64,000 nt of DNA. Source: Pseudeuparius sepicola (lineage: Eukaryota; Arthropoda; Insecta; Coleoptera; Anthribidae). The position numbers and the translations under genes were made by a program. Below the pieces are notes generated by a model. It ran no database searches. It saw only the letters and a program-made list of their open reading frames with translations, and was not told where the DNA came from. Below, one piece after another: positions 24,657 to 35,620 of the stretch (within the stretch, counting starts at the first letter, position 1; every line of letters begins with the position of its first letter). The DNA is taken from contig OY987300.1 in NCBI GenBank assembly GCA_963920635.1, forward strand, positions 81,693,899-81,757,898, in the 5' to 3' direction.

Positions 24657-25385
24657 CTTTTATTTAACTTGCCCTGTTAGTATGTATGTGTAGATCAAAT
24701 CTTGCAAACTGAATTAGAACCACTTCCTAACATCCGATTGAGCTGAAATTTTGCATACACCTTTAGTTCCGGTGACAATACAATATATGCAATACTCAAT
24801 ATTGTAATACTTTCAAAATGGCCGCCGCTCCAAGATGGCGGATGATGTATTTCTTGTCAACCCTCTTAATATGGGTATCAAATGAAAGGGCTTGACGGGT
24901 AGAAAACAATAAGCTGAATGACTTCATACGAAATCCAATATGGCGGCCGCCCCAAGACTAAATTTATTTACCACTCTCCTGAGAATCAAATAGGTAGGTA
25001 CTAAAATGCACAAAATAAAATTGAAAGTAAGAAAAACCTTTTTAAAACAAGCTTTTATTTAAGCCATGTACTAAAACGGTTAAAATAAGTTTAGGTTTTC
25101 GTTAAGATAATTCAATTCCAAATTGCGACAAGTTTTTGCAAATTGAAAAGCTTGTCGCGCGAATTGTAAAGAAAAAATGCATACTTTGGCAAATAGGTAC
25201 TTGCTTATCAACCAATCACTGTCCGATAAAATTAATTGGTACCTACTTTCATCGACATTTCGCGCGACAAGCTTTTCAATTTGCAAAAACTTGTCGCAAT
25301 TTGGAATTGAATTATCTTAACGAAAACCTAAACTTATTTTATTCGTTTTAGTACATGGCTTAAATAAAAGCTCGTTTTTAAAAAG
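24657..25385 (+). mobile_element. ATGGCGG-rich hairpin repeat, copy 1
   Basis: Homologous along its length to 32488-33230. It begins CTTTTATTTAACTTGCCCTG and ends after a long hairpin whose arms (about 25048-25155 and 25259-25380) share AAGCTTTTATTTAAGCCATG and GCGCGACAAGCTTTTCAAT-type blocks. The left half carries AAAATGGCCGCC (24815), AAGATGGCGG (24832) and AATATGGCGGCC (24937). Open frames at 25080-25351 are by-products of the hairpin. Confidence 0.7.
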
Positions 25386-26570
25386 ATTTTTTTATTTTCA
25401 ATTTTTTTACTAACAATCAAGGTACGGGTTATTCACTGAGAATTGACCCCCCACCTAACTTTTTTGTTGTTAAGATAAAAGGGTGATTAAAAAAACAAAA
25501 TCAATGGTTTGGCGAATACTTTTTTTATGCCATGACCGTTTAGTGTACAGGGTGTTCCAAAAAAGTAGGACCAATGGCAACTTAATTTTTTTAAATGGAA
25601 CACCCTTTATATTATTGGATTTTTGAAATCTGCTCATCAAGGCAATCAAAATGATATTAACTTTGTGGCAATATCTTTTTTCCGTTTTTGAAAAATTCCG
25701 TATTCAAATTTTATACTAAATTTATTTAACTCGAATTTGTGGATCTCGAAATATTTGTTTTAAACAAGAGAGTAATATAGTGAAACTCCAAAATGCTTAG
25801 GAGCCTTTTCAAATTTTACTGATTATATTCTCGAAATAAAGAATTTCAGGAAGAGAGTAGTCCCTGTAGATATACATAATATTGGTGTTTGCTTTACGTC
25901 CTTATATAGAAAACAACTGACAGACGCTCGTTGCGTTGTAAATTTCAAATGAAACAATGACAAAAGTTACTAAATATCTAAAAAGGTATGTTTGTTACAA
26001 AAAAAAACTAACTATATTTTAAAGCGTTATTTATTCGCAAAATTATTGTTACAGCCACCCAACCAGGGGCTTGTTTGCCGAGGGCGTTGGGTTTAAACTT
26101 GAAAAAGTGGCGCCTAATTTAATAAGAGACCTAAGGGGTAATTGCCGGTTTTCCGGGCTCCGCTAATTATTTCGGGGGGATGAATGAAGGCCGCCCCCTT
26201 TTTCCGACTGCCCGCCCTTTGTTTGGCCACCGGAAGGGTTCGGAAAGGGTTTTTTCCGGTAATTCCCGGATTTATAACGGTCGGGGGGGGGGGGGGGGTG
26301 GTTGGGTATCCGAAAATTTTTTCGGCCCGCGGATATTTTCAACAAGCCCGTTCAGTGTAAAGGGAAATTATTCCGGTTGAGGAGCCACTGCCCACGGCAT
26401 TGATCCTATTGGTCGTAAACACTGTGGAAAAAACTGATTTTTTATTTAATCTCAAGACATATTTTTTAAATTTAACGGTAAGTAAGTAAAATCGTATTTA
26501 CTAAAATACTTTAAAAAACTTTAAACTTAATTTGGGAGCAGGTAGGTAGGCAAAAGGGGAAGGGTCTCAA
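25386..26570. other. Noncoding DNA with GC-rich island and poly-G
   Basis: 25426-25470 is an inverted fragment of the GAATAACCCTGTA family. 26050-26400 is a GC-rich, apparently single-copy island with a run of 16 G at 26283-26298. No exon recognised. Confidence 0.5.
25546..25610. mobile_element. 65-bp mini-element, ends TACAGGGTGTTCC
   Basis: TACAGGGTGTTCC at the left and GGAACACCCTTTA at the right are inverted copies enclosing about 40 bp. Probably an internally deleted member of the TACAGGGTG group. Confidence 0.5.
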
Positions 26571-26940
26571 CAGGGACTCTTTAAAATAAGGGGACCCAGC
26601 ATTATACTTTCCAAAGTGAGGCCTATTCTTTCCTCATTCTAATGGTCTCTATAACACGTACTTTGATTGTTAGTAAAAATTAATAATGTTTTCCATGATT
26701 TCTAAAAATTTGACTTGACAATGTCGTGTCTACAATTACAGAATATGGCGACTGTCAAATGAAACAAATTTATTGTATAGTTGAAATTCTTTAATTGTCA
26801 CATCTGAGTATCTGAAAGTTAGAAAACTTAGAAATTGTGAATTATGATGGGAAATTTTTTGCCTCCTTTAGAATCTATGGCACTATCTATCACATATAAA
26901 ACCTGATGGCAGTTGGACACTTATTTTAACACGCTGGGGC
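26571..26940 (+). mobile_element. CAGGGACTC hAT-like element, copy 1, truncated
   Basis: Starts CAGGGACTCTTTAAAATAAG and follows the family through CCTGATGGCAGTTGGACAC before losing the right terminus. It has the same large internal deletion type as the copy at 43272-43799. Confidence 0.7.
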
Positions 26941-27006
26941 ACTTGATTTGAAGCGAAGTTTTTTATTTCAGGTATTTTAATGAAATAATAGTATATTATA
27001 CATCTA

Positions 27007-27369
27007 GGTTGAGAAGTGAGCCATTATTTACCGAGCATTTTTATATCCTGGGATATAATATAATATATAAGGATATAATATGCGTGGTAAATAATGGCCT
27101 TCTCAACCGAAGTGTATATAGAATTTTTTTACTACTAACATTGAAATATTGCCATATTTTAGTCATTTCTCGCTTTTTTCAAATACTTCAAATATCAAGT
27201 AGCCTGGGAGTTCAGTTGTCAAGCTGATAAAATGACACTAATTTTTAAATGTTACATAGAAAATTTTTCATTATTTACCTAGGTATTTTTTTATTATCAT
27301 TATTTACCTAGGTATAGAAATATTACTTCTCATTAGAGGAATGAGGTAAATAATGGTGATTTCTCAGGT
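27007..27369. mobile_element. Element delta: iterated CATTATTTACC motif
   Basis: The ends GGTTGAGAAGTGAGCCATTA and, complemented from the right, ACCTGAGAAATCACCATTA form an imperfect inverted repeat with TA outside. The 11-bp motif occurs five times: direct at 27022, 27269 and 27298, inverted at 27086 and 27345. The first and second copies lie in a hairpin with arms of about 40 bp (27007-27103). No coding capacity. Confidence 0.6.
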
Positions 27370-28721
27370 TAGTAGTAAAAAAATATATTTTGTCACTGTT
27401 TACTGACGATACGTCGTCCGCCATTAGAGAAGCTAAGAACATTTTGAATAAAAGTGCCTGGTACCTGCCTTTTATATAAAAACATTTCAAGAAAGTTTAC
27501 AGCGCTGTGGCACTCCATCTTAATCCCTACTTTTCCACTTTTTTCGCCCAGCTGAAAACTGAAATAACCAGAAGGAACTGGAATGAACGTTCCGTAATTA
27601 GCGGAGCTTATAATTCGATCTGAATTCAGAACTTTTCTCTCGAGATTTGCCGCAAGTTTTATATCGCAGCTGCAGCCGTTTTATGTAGCTTCGGGAAATG
27701 CAATCGTTATAATACATGCATATTCGTTTGCCAGGAAAAAATAAGCATTTTCCGGATTCTTTGTGTCGGTCGCTGCCGCATGACTCGAGGACATTTTACG
27801 CTGTAGACGACAGGGCCGTACTTGATAAATTGTTGCACGAAAAAACGCTAATAAACATAACGTACTTTCACCCTTTTTGTTCCGAATACAAACCGCCTTT
27901 TCTTCAAGTATTGATCCGTTCCATTACGCAACCGAATGGTTCCTCCCACATATTTCATAATTCAAGTTGTAACAAGCCTATTTACCTTGGAGGTAATCTC
28001 AGCATCATTATGTAACATTTTTTGTTCCGGATGTAAGGAAAAATTTTTTTCCGAGACTCGGAAGTTGCGACATATTATTGTGCCTAAAAAGCAGTATGTC
28101 TGGATTTATTTATAAGAAAAGTAATGAATGGAGTGTTGCAGAATTTGGGGCGTAGGTACCCGTAAAAAAATCGCTCTTGGCAAACTCTTGGAGATTGGAT
28201 AATATTTCATAAAAAGAACAAAAACATCGGTTATCCCAGGCAGGGCCATTTTTATGCAAATTGCATGGCTTAGCAATCTACCTCTCGTCTCCGTAGCAAA
28301 CGTAATGACACACAAAAGGAGAACTAAAAACTCCCTGGAGTGTCGTGTTCCACACACATGCTGATAGTATAGGTGTATGCCTGTATATTTTTATGGCAAT
28401 GGCCCAAGATCGACTTCAATTCAATAGGTACCTGAAAATTGTTATCGTTTATTCAATGTTTTGAAAATAATTTTATACTGCTCGTAAAAAATACTAAATA
28501 TTGTTTTAGAATCCTGAAAAATATGTCATTTACTGATGAGGGCCAACAAGCCCGAAACAGGTACCTGTGGTGGTCTGCCTGCACACCTCCGAAAGACCCA
28601 TACAAAATTTCCATTAGATATTGGAACCTAGTTTGGTGTTGCCAATAACCAAAAGCACTTTGTCCCATATGCCACCAGCCATTTCTTTTTTAAATTATTA
28701 CGGGGACATTAAATATTCTTT
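27370..28721. other. Noncoding DNA, no gene seen
   Basis: 27530-28010 is GC-richer with a 99-codon open frame (27716-28015) that I cannot match to any family. The rest is AT-rich. Confidence 0.45.
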
Positions 28722-30830
28722 TTGTCATTTACTAACTAAAATGCGCTGAATCCATTTCACATTTTTATAATTTTTATTTATAAAGTCACGATGTTTTATT
28801 GAAATTTTTAAAAATAATAATTTTCTGTCATGTTAAAAATACTAAACATTAATTCTGAAAACTATGTCATTTAGTAATTTCCTCAATCCACTTGTATATA
28901 AAACAAATTTTTATCGATTTTAGATTGAAAATTACAATTTATTTACTCAAATATTAGAGAGTAGTTTTGGGTCCTTCACAAAAATTACGATAAATTCTGA
29001 AAATTAAAACTACTAATGTTCTTATAAAATTCTTACAACCATGACATTTACTAACTAAAATGCGCTGAATCCATTGTACGTTTTTATAATTTGTAATTTT
29101 TAAGTTACGACATTTTATTGAAACTTTTAAAAATAATAATTTGCATGTCGTGTATAAAATACTAAAAATTAATTGAAAATTCTGAAAACTATGTCATTTA
29201 GTAATTAAAATGTCCTCAATCCACTTGTATATATTACAGATTTTTATCGATTTTAGATTGCAAATCACAATTTATTTACTCAAATGTTAGAAAGTAATTT
29301 TGGAACCTTCACAAAAATTACGATACATTCTTATTAATTCTGAAAATTAAAACTACTAAATAATGTTCTTATAAAATTCTCACAACCATGACATTTACTA
29401 ACTATCCATTATACCATAGCAGTATCGTTCGGCTATGATTACACATTTTTATAATTTTTAATTTTTAAGTTACGACTTTTTATTGAAATTTTTAAAAATA
29501 ATAATTTTGCATGTCGTGTAAAAAATACTAAACATTAATTGACAATTCTGAAATATGTCATTTAGTAATTAAAATGTGCTTAATCAATTTGTATAGTATA
29601 ATACAGATTTTTATCGATTTTAGATTGAAAATTGGGATTTATTTACTGAAATGTTAGAAAGTAATTTTGGACCCTTCACAAAAATTACGATACATTCTTA
29701 TTAATTCTGAAAATTAAAACTATTAAATAGTCTTATAAAATTCTCACAACCATGACATTTACTAACTAAAATGCACGTTTTTATAATTTTTAGTTTTAAA
29801 GTTAAGATTTTTTATTAAAATTTTTAAAAATAATCATTTCGCATGTATTGTAAAAAAATATTAAACATTAATTGAAAATTCTAAATTGCAAATTACGATT
29901 TATTTACTCAAATGTTAGAAAGTAATTTTGGAATCTTCACAAAAATTACGTAACATAATTATTAATTATTTTTTTAATTCATTAAAACTACTAAATATTC
30001 TTATAAAATGTTCAGAACCATGACCTTTACCAACTAAAATGCGCTGAATCCATTGCATATTTTTATAATTTTGATTTTGAAAATTACGAATTTTAAAAAT
30101 AAAAATTTCCGATGTCATGTAAAAAATACTAAAAATTAATTGGAAATTCTGAAAACTATGTTATTTAGTAATTAAAATGTGCTCAATCCATTTGTATAAA
30201 ATACAGATTTTTGTCGATTTTAGACTGAGAATTACGATTTATAATTTACTCAAATGTTAGAAAGTAATTTAATTACAAAACATTGTTATTAATTCTGAAA
30301 AGTAAAACTACTAAATATTCTTATAAAAAAAAAAAAAATATTCACAACCATGACATTTTTACTAACTAAAATCGTTGACTGAAGGTTTCACCCAACGCTA
30401 AAATGCTCTGAATCCATGGCAGATTTTTATAATTTTATTTTTATTGAAATTTTCAAAAATAATAATTTCGCAGGTCGTGTAGAAAATACTAAACATTAAT
30501 TGAAAGATCTGAAAACTATGTCATTTAGTAATTAAAATATGCTCTCAATCCATTTCTATAAAATAGAGATTTTTATCGATTTTAGATTGAAAATTACGAT
30601 TTATTTACTGAAATGTTCGAAAGTAATTTTGGACCCTTTACAAAAATTACGAAATATTCTTATTAGGTAATTCTTAAAATTAAAAGTACTAAATTCTTTC
30701 TATCACTTTAGTTTTAAAAGATGCAATTTTTATTGACATTTTTATAAATAAAAAAACACTAAACATTATTTTAAAATTCTGAAAACGATGTCATTTGCTA
30801 ACTAAAATATTCTAAAAAATAAAAATTCTC
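28722..30830 (+). repeat. Degenerate dimeric satellite, ~330-bp period
   Basis: The marker ATGACATTTACTAACTAAAA recurs at about 28722, 29041, 29388, 29752, 30019, 30349 and 30788, with periods of roughly 270-440 bases. A second marker, ATGTCATTTAGTAATTAAAA, falls inside most units (28863, 29190, 29557, 30157, 30518). The two markers are themselves homologous, so each unit is a dimer of half-units of about 140-190 bp. Copies are diverged and carry indels, so the array is old. No coding capacity. Confidence 0.85.
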
Positions 30831-31531
30831 CAAGTACCAATATACGTAATTAAGTACTTTTCAGTTTTATAATATGAAGCTATTGTACACTGTTGTGTCA
30901 AGTAATGTAAAAAAAAATGTAGTCATGAAAATTTTTTTATGTTTAAATTTTTTCACATATTATCCAAGTCGTGCACAAAGTATAGTGTACAACTCGTTGC
31001 ACAATATACTATTATTACCAAACGACATCCAATCATATAAAAATTTGCTAAAATTCGTTCGTTTTTCATCGAGTTTCCAACAAAATGCAACTAACTCGTA
31101 GTTCCACTTCAATTCACCATTAAAAGTACCTGTAAATTCTCGCTCCAACTACACATACCTACTTTCCAGTCTACCTGGCATTGCAAGCACACTCCCCCAG
31201 AAACTACCGTTCCCTCTCTATGCGTTTTGAGCAATTACCAAATCGCAGCGCTGCGATATTTCGGTTCACTTGGTAGGTCTGCGAATTAGGGGTATATTGT
31301 GAGGACATTGTAGACTGTAGCTGTGCCCGCTGGCTATAGGTTTGCACGGTGGGGAGGACATGAAGCATCCCTAGGTATAGACTGTAGATAGATATGTATG
31401 TGTTTACGTAAAGTAAAAGGATTGATTTATTTTTGACATTTTTACTTACCCTCAAAAGTATAACAAAAACTTATGTTTTTTAAAGTGGAACACCCTGTAT
31501 ATTTCTACCCATTTCTCTGGTTTAAACGATA
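30831..31531. other. Noncoding DNA, no gene seen
   Basis: Two opposing short frames near 30874-31148 have no motif. A lone CACCCTGTA end is at 31491-31499. Confidence 0.5.
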
Positions 31532-32410
31532 TACAGTGTGTCCACGGATAGAGTTCACGTAGGGTGTAAATGACAAAAAAATTTCGAGTTGAAATTTGAG
31601 CTTCTGGGGATCAGCCCTGCTTGGTTTTAAACTAATTTGTGACATAATTTTACTTTCGAAAAATCACGTATGCCTTGGGAATTTTGAAAAAACTAATTTT
31701 CCACATGCCCTTTCTGTAGGTTTTACGACAAAATGTTATTAAGGAAACTTGTTCAGAATGAAGAACTGAGTAGGTTTCAGAAATTTCGAAAGTCTAGGCC
31801 TACTTTGATTTTTTGGTATTTTTTCCCACTTTTCTTCAGAAAAGTGCACTTTGGGTAGCTTTCACATTAAAATGTTATTAAGAAAACTTGTTCACAATGA
31901 AAAACTGGATAGGTGTGAAAGAATTTCAAAAGCCTAGGTCTACTTTAATTTTTATAAGTTTTAAATTTTTTAGCAGAAAAAAAATCAAAGTAGACCTAGG
32001 CTTTTGAAATTCTTTCACACCTATCCAGTTTTTCATTGTGAACAAGTTTTCTTAATAACATTTTAATGTGAAAGCTACCCAAAGTGCACTTTTCTGAAGA
32101 AAAGTGGGAAAAAATACCAAAAAATCAAAGTAGGCCTAGACTTTTGAAATTTTGAAAACCTAATCAGTTCTTCATTCTGAACAAGTTTCCTTAATAACAT
32201 TTTGTCGTAAAACCTACAGAAAGGGCACTTTACTGACGTGGAAAATTAGTTTTTTCAAAATTCCCAAGGCATACGTGATTTTTCGAAAGTAAAATTATGT
32301 CACAAATTAGTTTAAAACCAAGCAGGGCTGATCCCCAGAAGCTCAAATTTAAACTCGAAATTTTTTTGTCATTTACACCCTACGTGAACTCTATCCGTGG
32401 ACACACTGTA
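31532..32410. mobile_element. 879-bp palindromic element, ends TACAGTGTGTCC
   Basis: Two arms of about 420 bp, 31532-31945 and 31985-32410, are near-perfect inverted copies around a spacer of about 40 bases. Ends read TACAGTGTGTCCACGGATAG and its complement, with TA outside each. Identity between arms is high, with only scattered differences. No open frame, so this is a foldback-type MITE of the TACAG-end group. Confidence 0.9.
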
Positions 32411-32487
32411 TACCGTGGAAAATTCAAAACAGTTATTACGAGAACATTATAAATGGAGATTTGACAGTTTATATTAATAATTACAAG

Positions 32488-33230
32488 CTTTTATTTAACT
32501 TGCCCTGTTAGTATTATGTATCTGAGGGTCGAATCTTGCAAGCTGAATTATAACCACTTCCTGACGCCCGTCTGAGCTGAAATTTTGCATATACCTTTAG
32601 TTCCGGTGACAATACAATATACAATACTAAATATTGTAATACTTTCAAAATGGCCGTCGTCACAAGATGGCGGATTATATACCTATTTGATACCCCCAGC
32701 ATGGGTATCAAATGAAAGGGCTCGACGGGTAGAAAACAATAAGGTGAATGACTTCATACGAAATCCAATATGGCGGCGGCCCCAAGATGGCGGACTAAAT
32801 TTCTTTACCACCCTTCTGACATGGGATCAAATATGTAGGTATTAAAAAGCACAAAATAAAATTGAAAATAAAAAAAAACCTTTTTAAACACAAGCTTCTA
32901 TTTAAGCCATGTACTTAAACGAATAAAATAAGTTTAGGTTTTCGTTAAGATAATTTAATACCAAATTGCGACAAGTTTTTGCAAACTGAAAAGCTTGTCG
33001 CGCGAATTGTAAAGAAACAAATGCATACTTTGGCAAATAGGTACTTGCGTATCAACCAATCACTGTCCAATAAAATTAATTGGTAGGTAGTACCTACTTT
33101 CATCAACATTTCGCGCGACAAGCTTTGTAATTTGCAAAAACTTGTCGCAATTTGGAATTGAATTATCTTAACGAAAACCTAAACATATTTTATTCGTTAT
33201 CTTAAATAAAAGCTTGTTTTTAAAAAAGTT
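32488..33230 (+). mobile_element. ATGGCGG-rich hairpin repeat, copy 2
   Basis: Same order of blocks as 24657-25385: CTTTTATTTAACTTGCCCTG start, the ATGGC-rich segment (about 32647, 32664, 32768 and 32784), then the long hairpin with arms near 32885-33008 and 33108-33215. It begins just downstream of the palindrome at 31532-32410. Confidence 0.75.
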
Positions 33231-33237
33231 TTTTCAT

Positions 33238-33354
33238 TTTCAATTTTATTTGTTTTTCTGAATACACAACTGAAATCGTATGAAAATTTTATACAATTTT
33301 CATATTTTTTTTTTCAAAATCGAAAACCATAATGTTATCTGAATAACCCTGTAC
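33238..33354 (+). repeat. Short repeat ending GAATAACCCTGTA
   Basis: Same family as 17458-17588: ATTTGTTTTTCTGAATA start, CTGAAATCG in the middle, GAATAACCCTGTA end. Confidence 0.6.
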
Positions 33355-33890
33355 TCGACTTTAATCTATCCACAAGGCTGCGGTATACCTACAAAATCGA
33401 TTACCCGTCACTCGAAAACGGGCGCTTGTTATGTTCATAATTAATTTGAAAACTTTAGATTGCTCAAAAAATAGCCAGCAACTAAACATTGATATAGCGA
33501 CAGCGCGTTGTAGAACTAAACTAGTGATACATTACCGCATAGTAACAAGCCACCACTATTAATAATCGTCAATGTTTTTAACAGTAATGTTGAAATATGT
33601 GTGAGCCTGGCGGGTTTGCTTTTAACCTATAATGGAACTGATATTAGTGAGGTAGACACAAAGGTTTCGTGTGCCTTTGAAATGTAATTCGGGTTTGAGC
33701 GGTTTTTTTTGTCTACTGACCTACATAAACCCGATGGGGATCGTTTCAGACAAATAATACACTTTACTCTTCCCATCGTTCTTAAAACTACACTAATTCA
33801 CTAATTACTAACTTAACTATATGTCTTTTGTCCAATAACCCCAAAATCTCCTAAAAAACAAGAACAACGCAGAAGATAACACTCGAAACA
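33355..33890. other. Noncoding DNA, no gene seen
   Basis: No coding, RNA or repeat signal recognised. Confidence 0.45.
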
Positions 33891-35620
33891 CATCAACACA
33901 AACTGGCGAAATCTCAACTAACTCTGGATCAGCTATTGGGGCATAATAGGCCAGGGAAAATAGAATTTGACCTAGACAAAAATATTAACTGCAATTTTGT
34001 TTTACCATATCAAAGTTATAAGTAAATACGTTGGTAGAAACCAAAAATTAAACATTTTGAAAAAACGGAACCTTGAGTTACCTCAAAAAAACACCTATTT
34101 TTCGTTAAAAATTTCGAGCAAAAATGTTAACTGGATTTTTTTAGAGTCTTTACGTAAAAAACTTCCCTTGCTAACATATATTAAGAAATTAAACATTTTA
34201 AGAATATGGAAGTAACTTAGATCGACAAAGAGAGATAAAAATCGGATAGTTTTGTATTTCGGCAAAAGCAAAAATATTAACTACGTTTTTATTGCAGATG
34301 ATCATTCCCTTTTACAAATAGAATGTAACTTATACAAAATTAAACATTTAACTGAGCCGCATGTACATACGTCAGCTGTCACTTCTCATTGGTACAGAAT
34401 AGGCAAAAATATTAACTGTTTTTTGTTTGTTTAACTTTTTACAATATAGCTATATTGAAACATATATAGCGAAATTAAACATTTATTTTCGGCGCATATA
34501 GGTCAACTGTCACTTGTCATTTCTTTAGGAGAAGCAAAAATATTAACTGTTTTTCTTGTTTAACTTTTTACAATATAACTATATTAAATAACATATAGCG
34601 AAATTAAACATTTATTTAGGGCGCATGTAGGTCATAGCTGTCATTTGTTGTATACTTCCTTTACCAATTTTTGTTTAATTTAAAAAAATTTAACAGGACT
34701 TAGTATCCACTTACAAAGTTTAACAAAAATCAGCCAGTTAATAATTTTGCTCTCAAAGACAGCTTCCAATTTCTTTAAAATGCGATTTCCGGCCACACAA
34801 TATGTTTAATTTCAGAACAAACTGTTAATACTTGATTTTTAAGGTAATTATAAACAATAAAAACGCAGTTAATATTTTTGCCCAACAAAATATTACGCAA
34901 AATGTCATTTTTACATCATTCGGATACTTGCGCAAACGTAATCTGTTTAATTTATCAATCTCAACTTTATATACTTTACTTACTAATAAATGCAGCTTAA
35001 AATTCGCAGTTAATATTTATGCCGTCTTTATTACAACAAGAAAATGTATTTTTCTAAAAAAACGTCCACACGCGTATGTTTACTTTGTATAAAAAACAAT
35101 TCTGGCGTTCATTTATTACCAATATTTTGTGATGGCATTATAAAAATGCGGTTATGAATTTTGTCTAGGTTTCGTTATTTTTTACCGTAATTTCTCTGGC
35201 CTAATAATAAAGCAAATGCGCATCGATCATAAAGCGCTCGTGCTACGTTGCCAGCTAGAATAAGCAATTTATTAAAGATATTATTTATAGACCAAGTAGG
35301 ATCAGTAAATTACAAAATCAGTATACTTTATTGTGAAATGACAACTGTCCTATATGTAGATTGTAGATTGTCAATTAATTGTTTGAAATTGATGTTTTTT
35401 AACGTTGGTTATACATTTGTTTCGTAAGTACAAGATAAATTTATGAAGAAGTTTGGCAATGGTGCAATCATTGCATTGTTTTGTTTTAGATTTCTATTAC
35501 TAACTCAATGTTACTAAACATTTCCTATCTTGGCAGGATCTGTATTGTATTGAATTATTAGTCTATGTTTATTATTTGTTTGAATGGATCTTAATAAAAC
35601 GTACAACAAAACTACATGAC
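33891..35620 (-). repeat. Interspersed repeat R, interrupted by element beta
   Basis: 33891-33948 and 35204-35620 are together the reverse complement of the repeat at 61490-64000 (shared blocks include ACATCAACACAAACTGGCG, GCAAATGCGCATCGATC and ATGAAGAAGTTTGGCAATGG). Element beta splits it. Its nature is unknown: there is no long frame and no identified termini. Confidence 0.7.
33949..35201 (-). mobile_element. Element beta, copy 2
   Basis: Inverse orientation of 16054-17302 with the same ends (GGCCAGGGAAAAT and TTTCTCTGGCC), the same opposed motif array and the same diverged tandem units. The uninterrupted version of its target is at 63935-63960. Fusing the flanks and keeping one ATAA (or TA plus ATA slippage) restores that empty site. 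Confidence 0.85.

Noticed and set aside
25080..25351. Opposed frames with identical ends at 25080-25286 and 25136-25351
   Set aside because: Both arise because the two arms of a hairpin are translated in mirror image.
26163..26380. Gly/Pro-rich frames over the poly-G run
   Set aside because: Low-complexity translation of a G/C tract.
28722..30830. CRISPR-like or tandem gene array
   Set aside because: The units are long, diverged and AT-rich with no short identical repeat and unique spacers, so it is an ordinary satellite.
33997..34434. Frames of 60-72 codons inside element beta
   Set aside because: They coincide with the iterated motif and tandem units and are not kept in the other copy.
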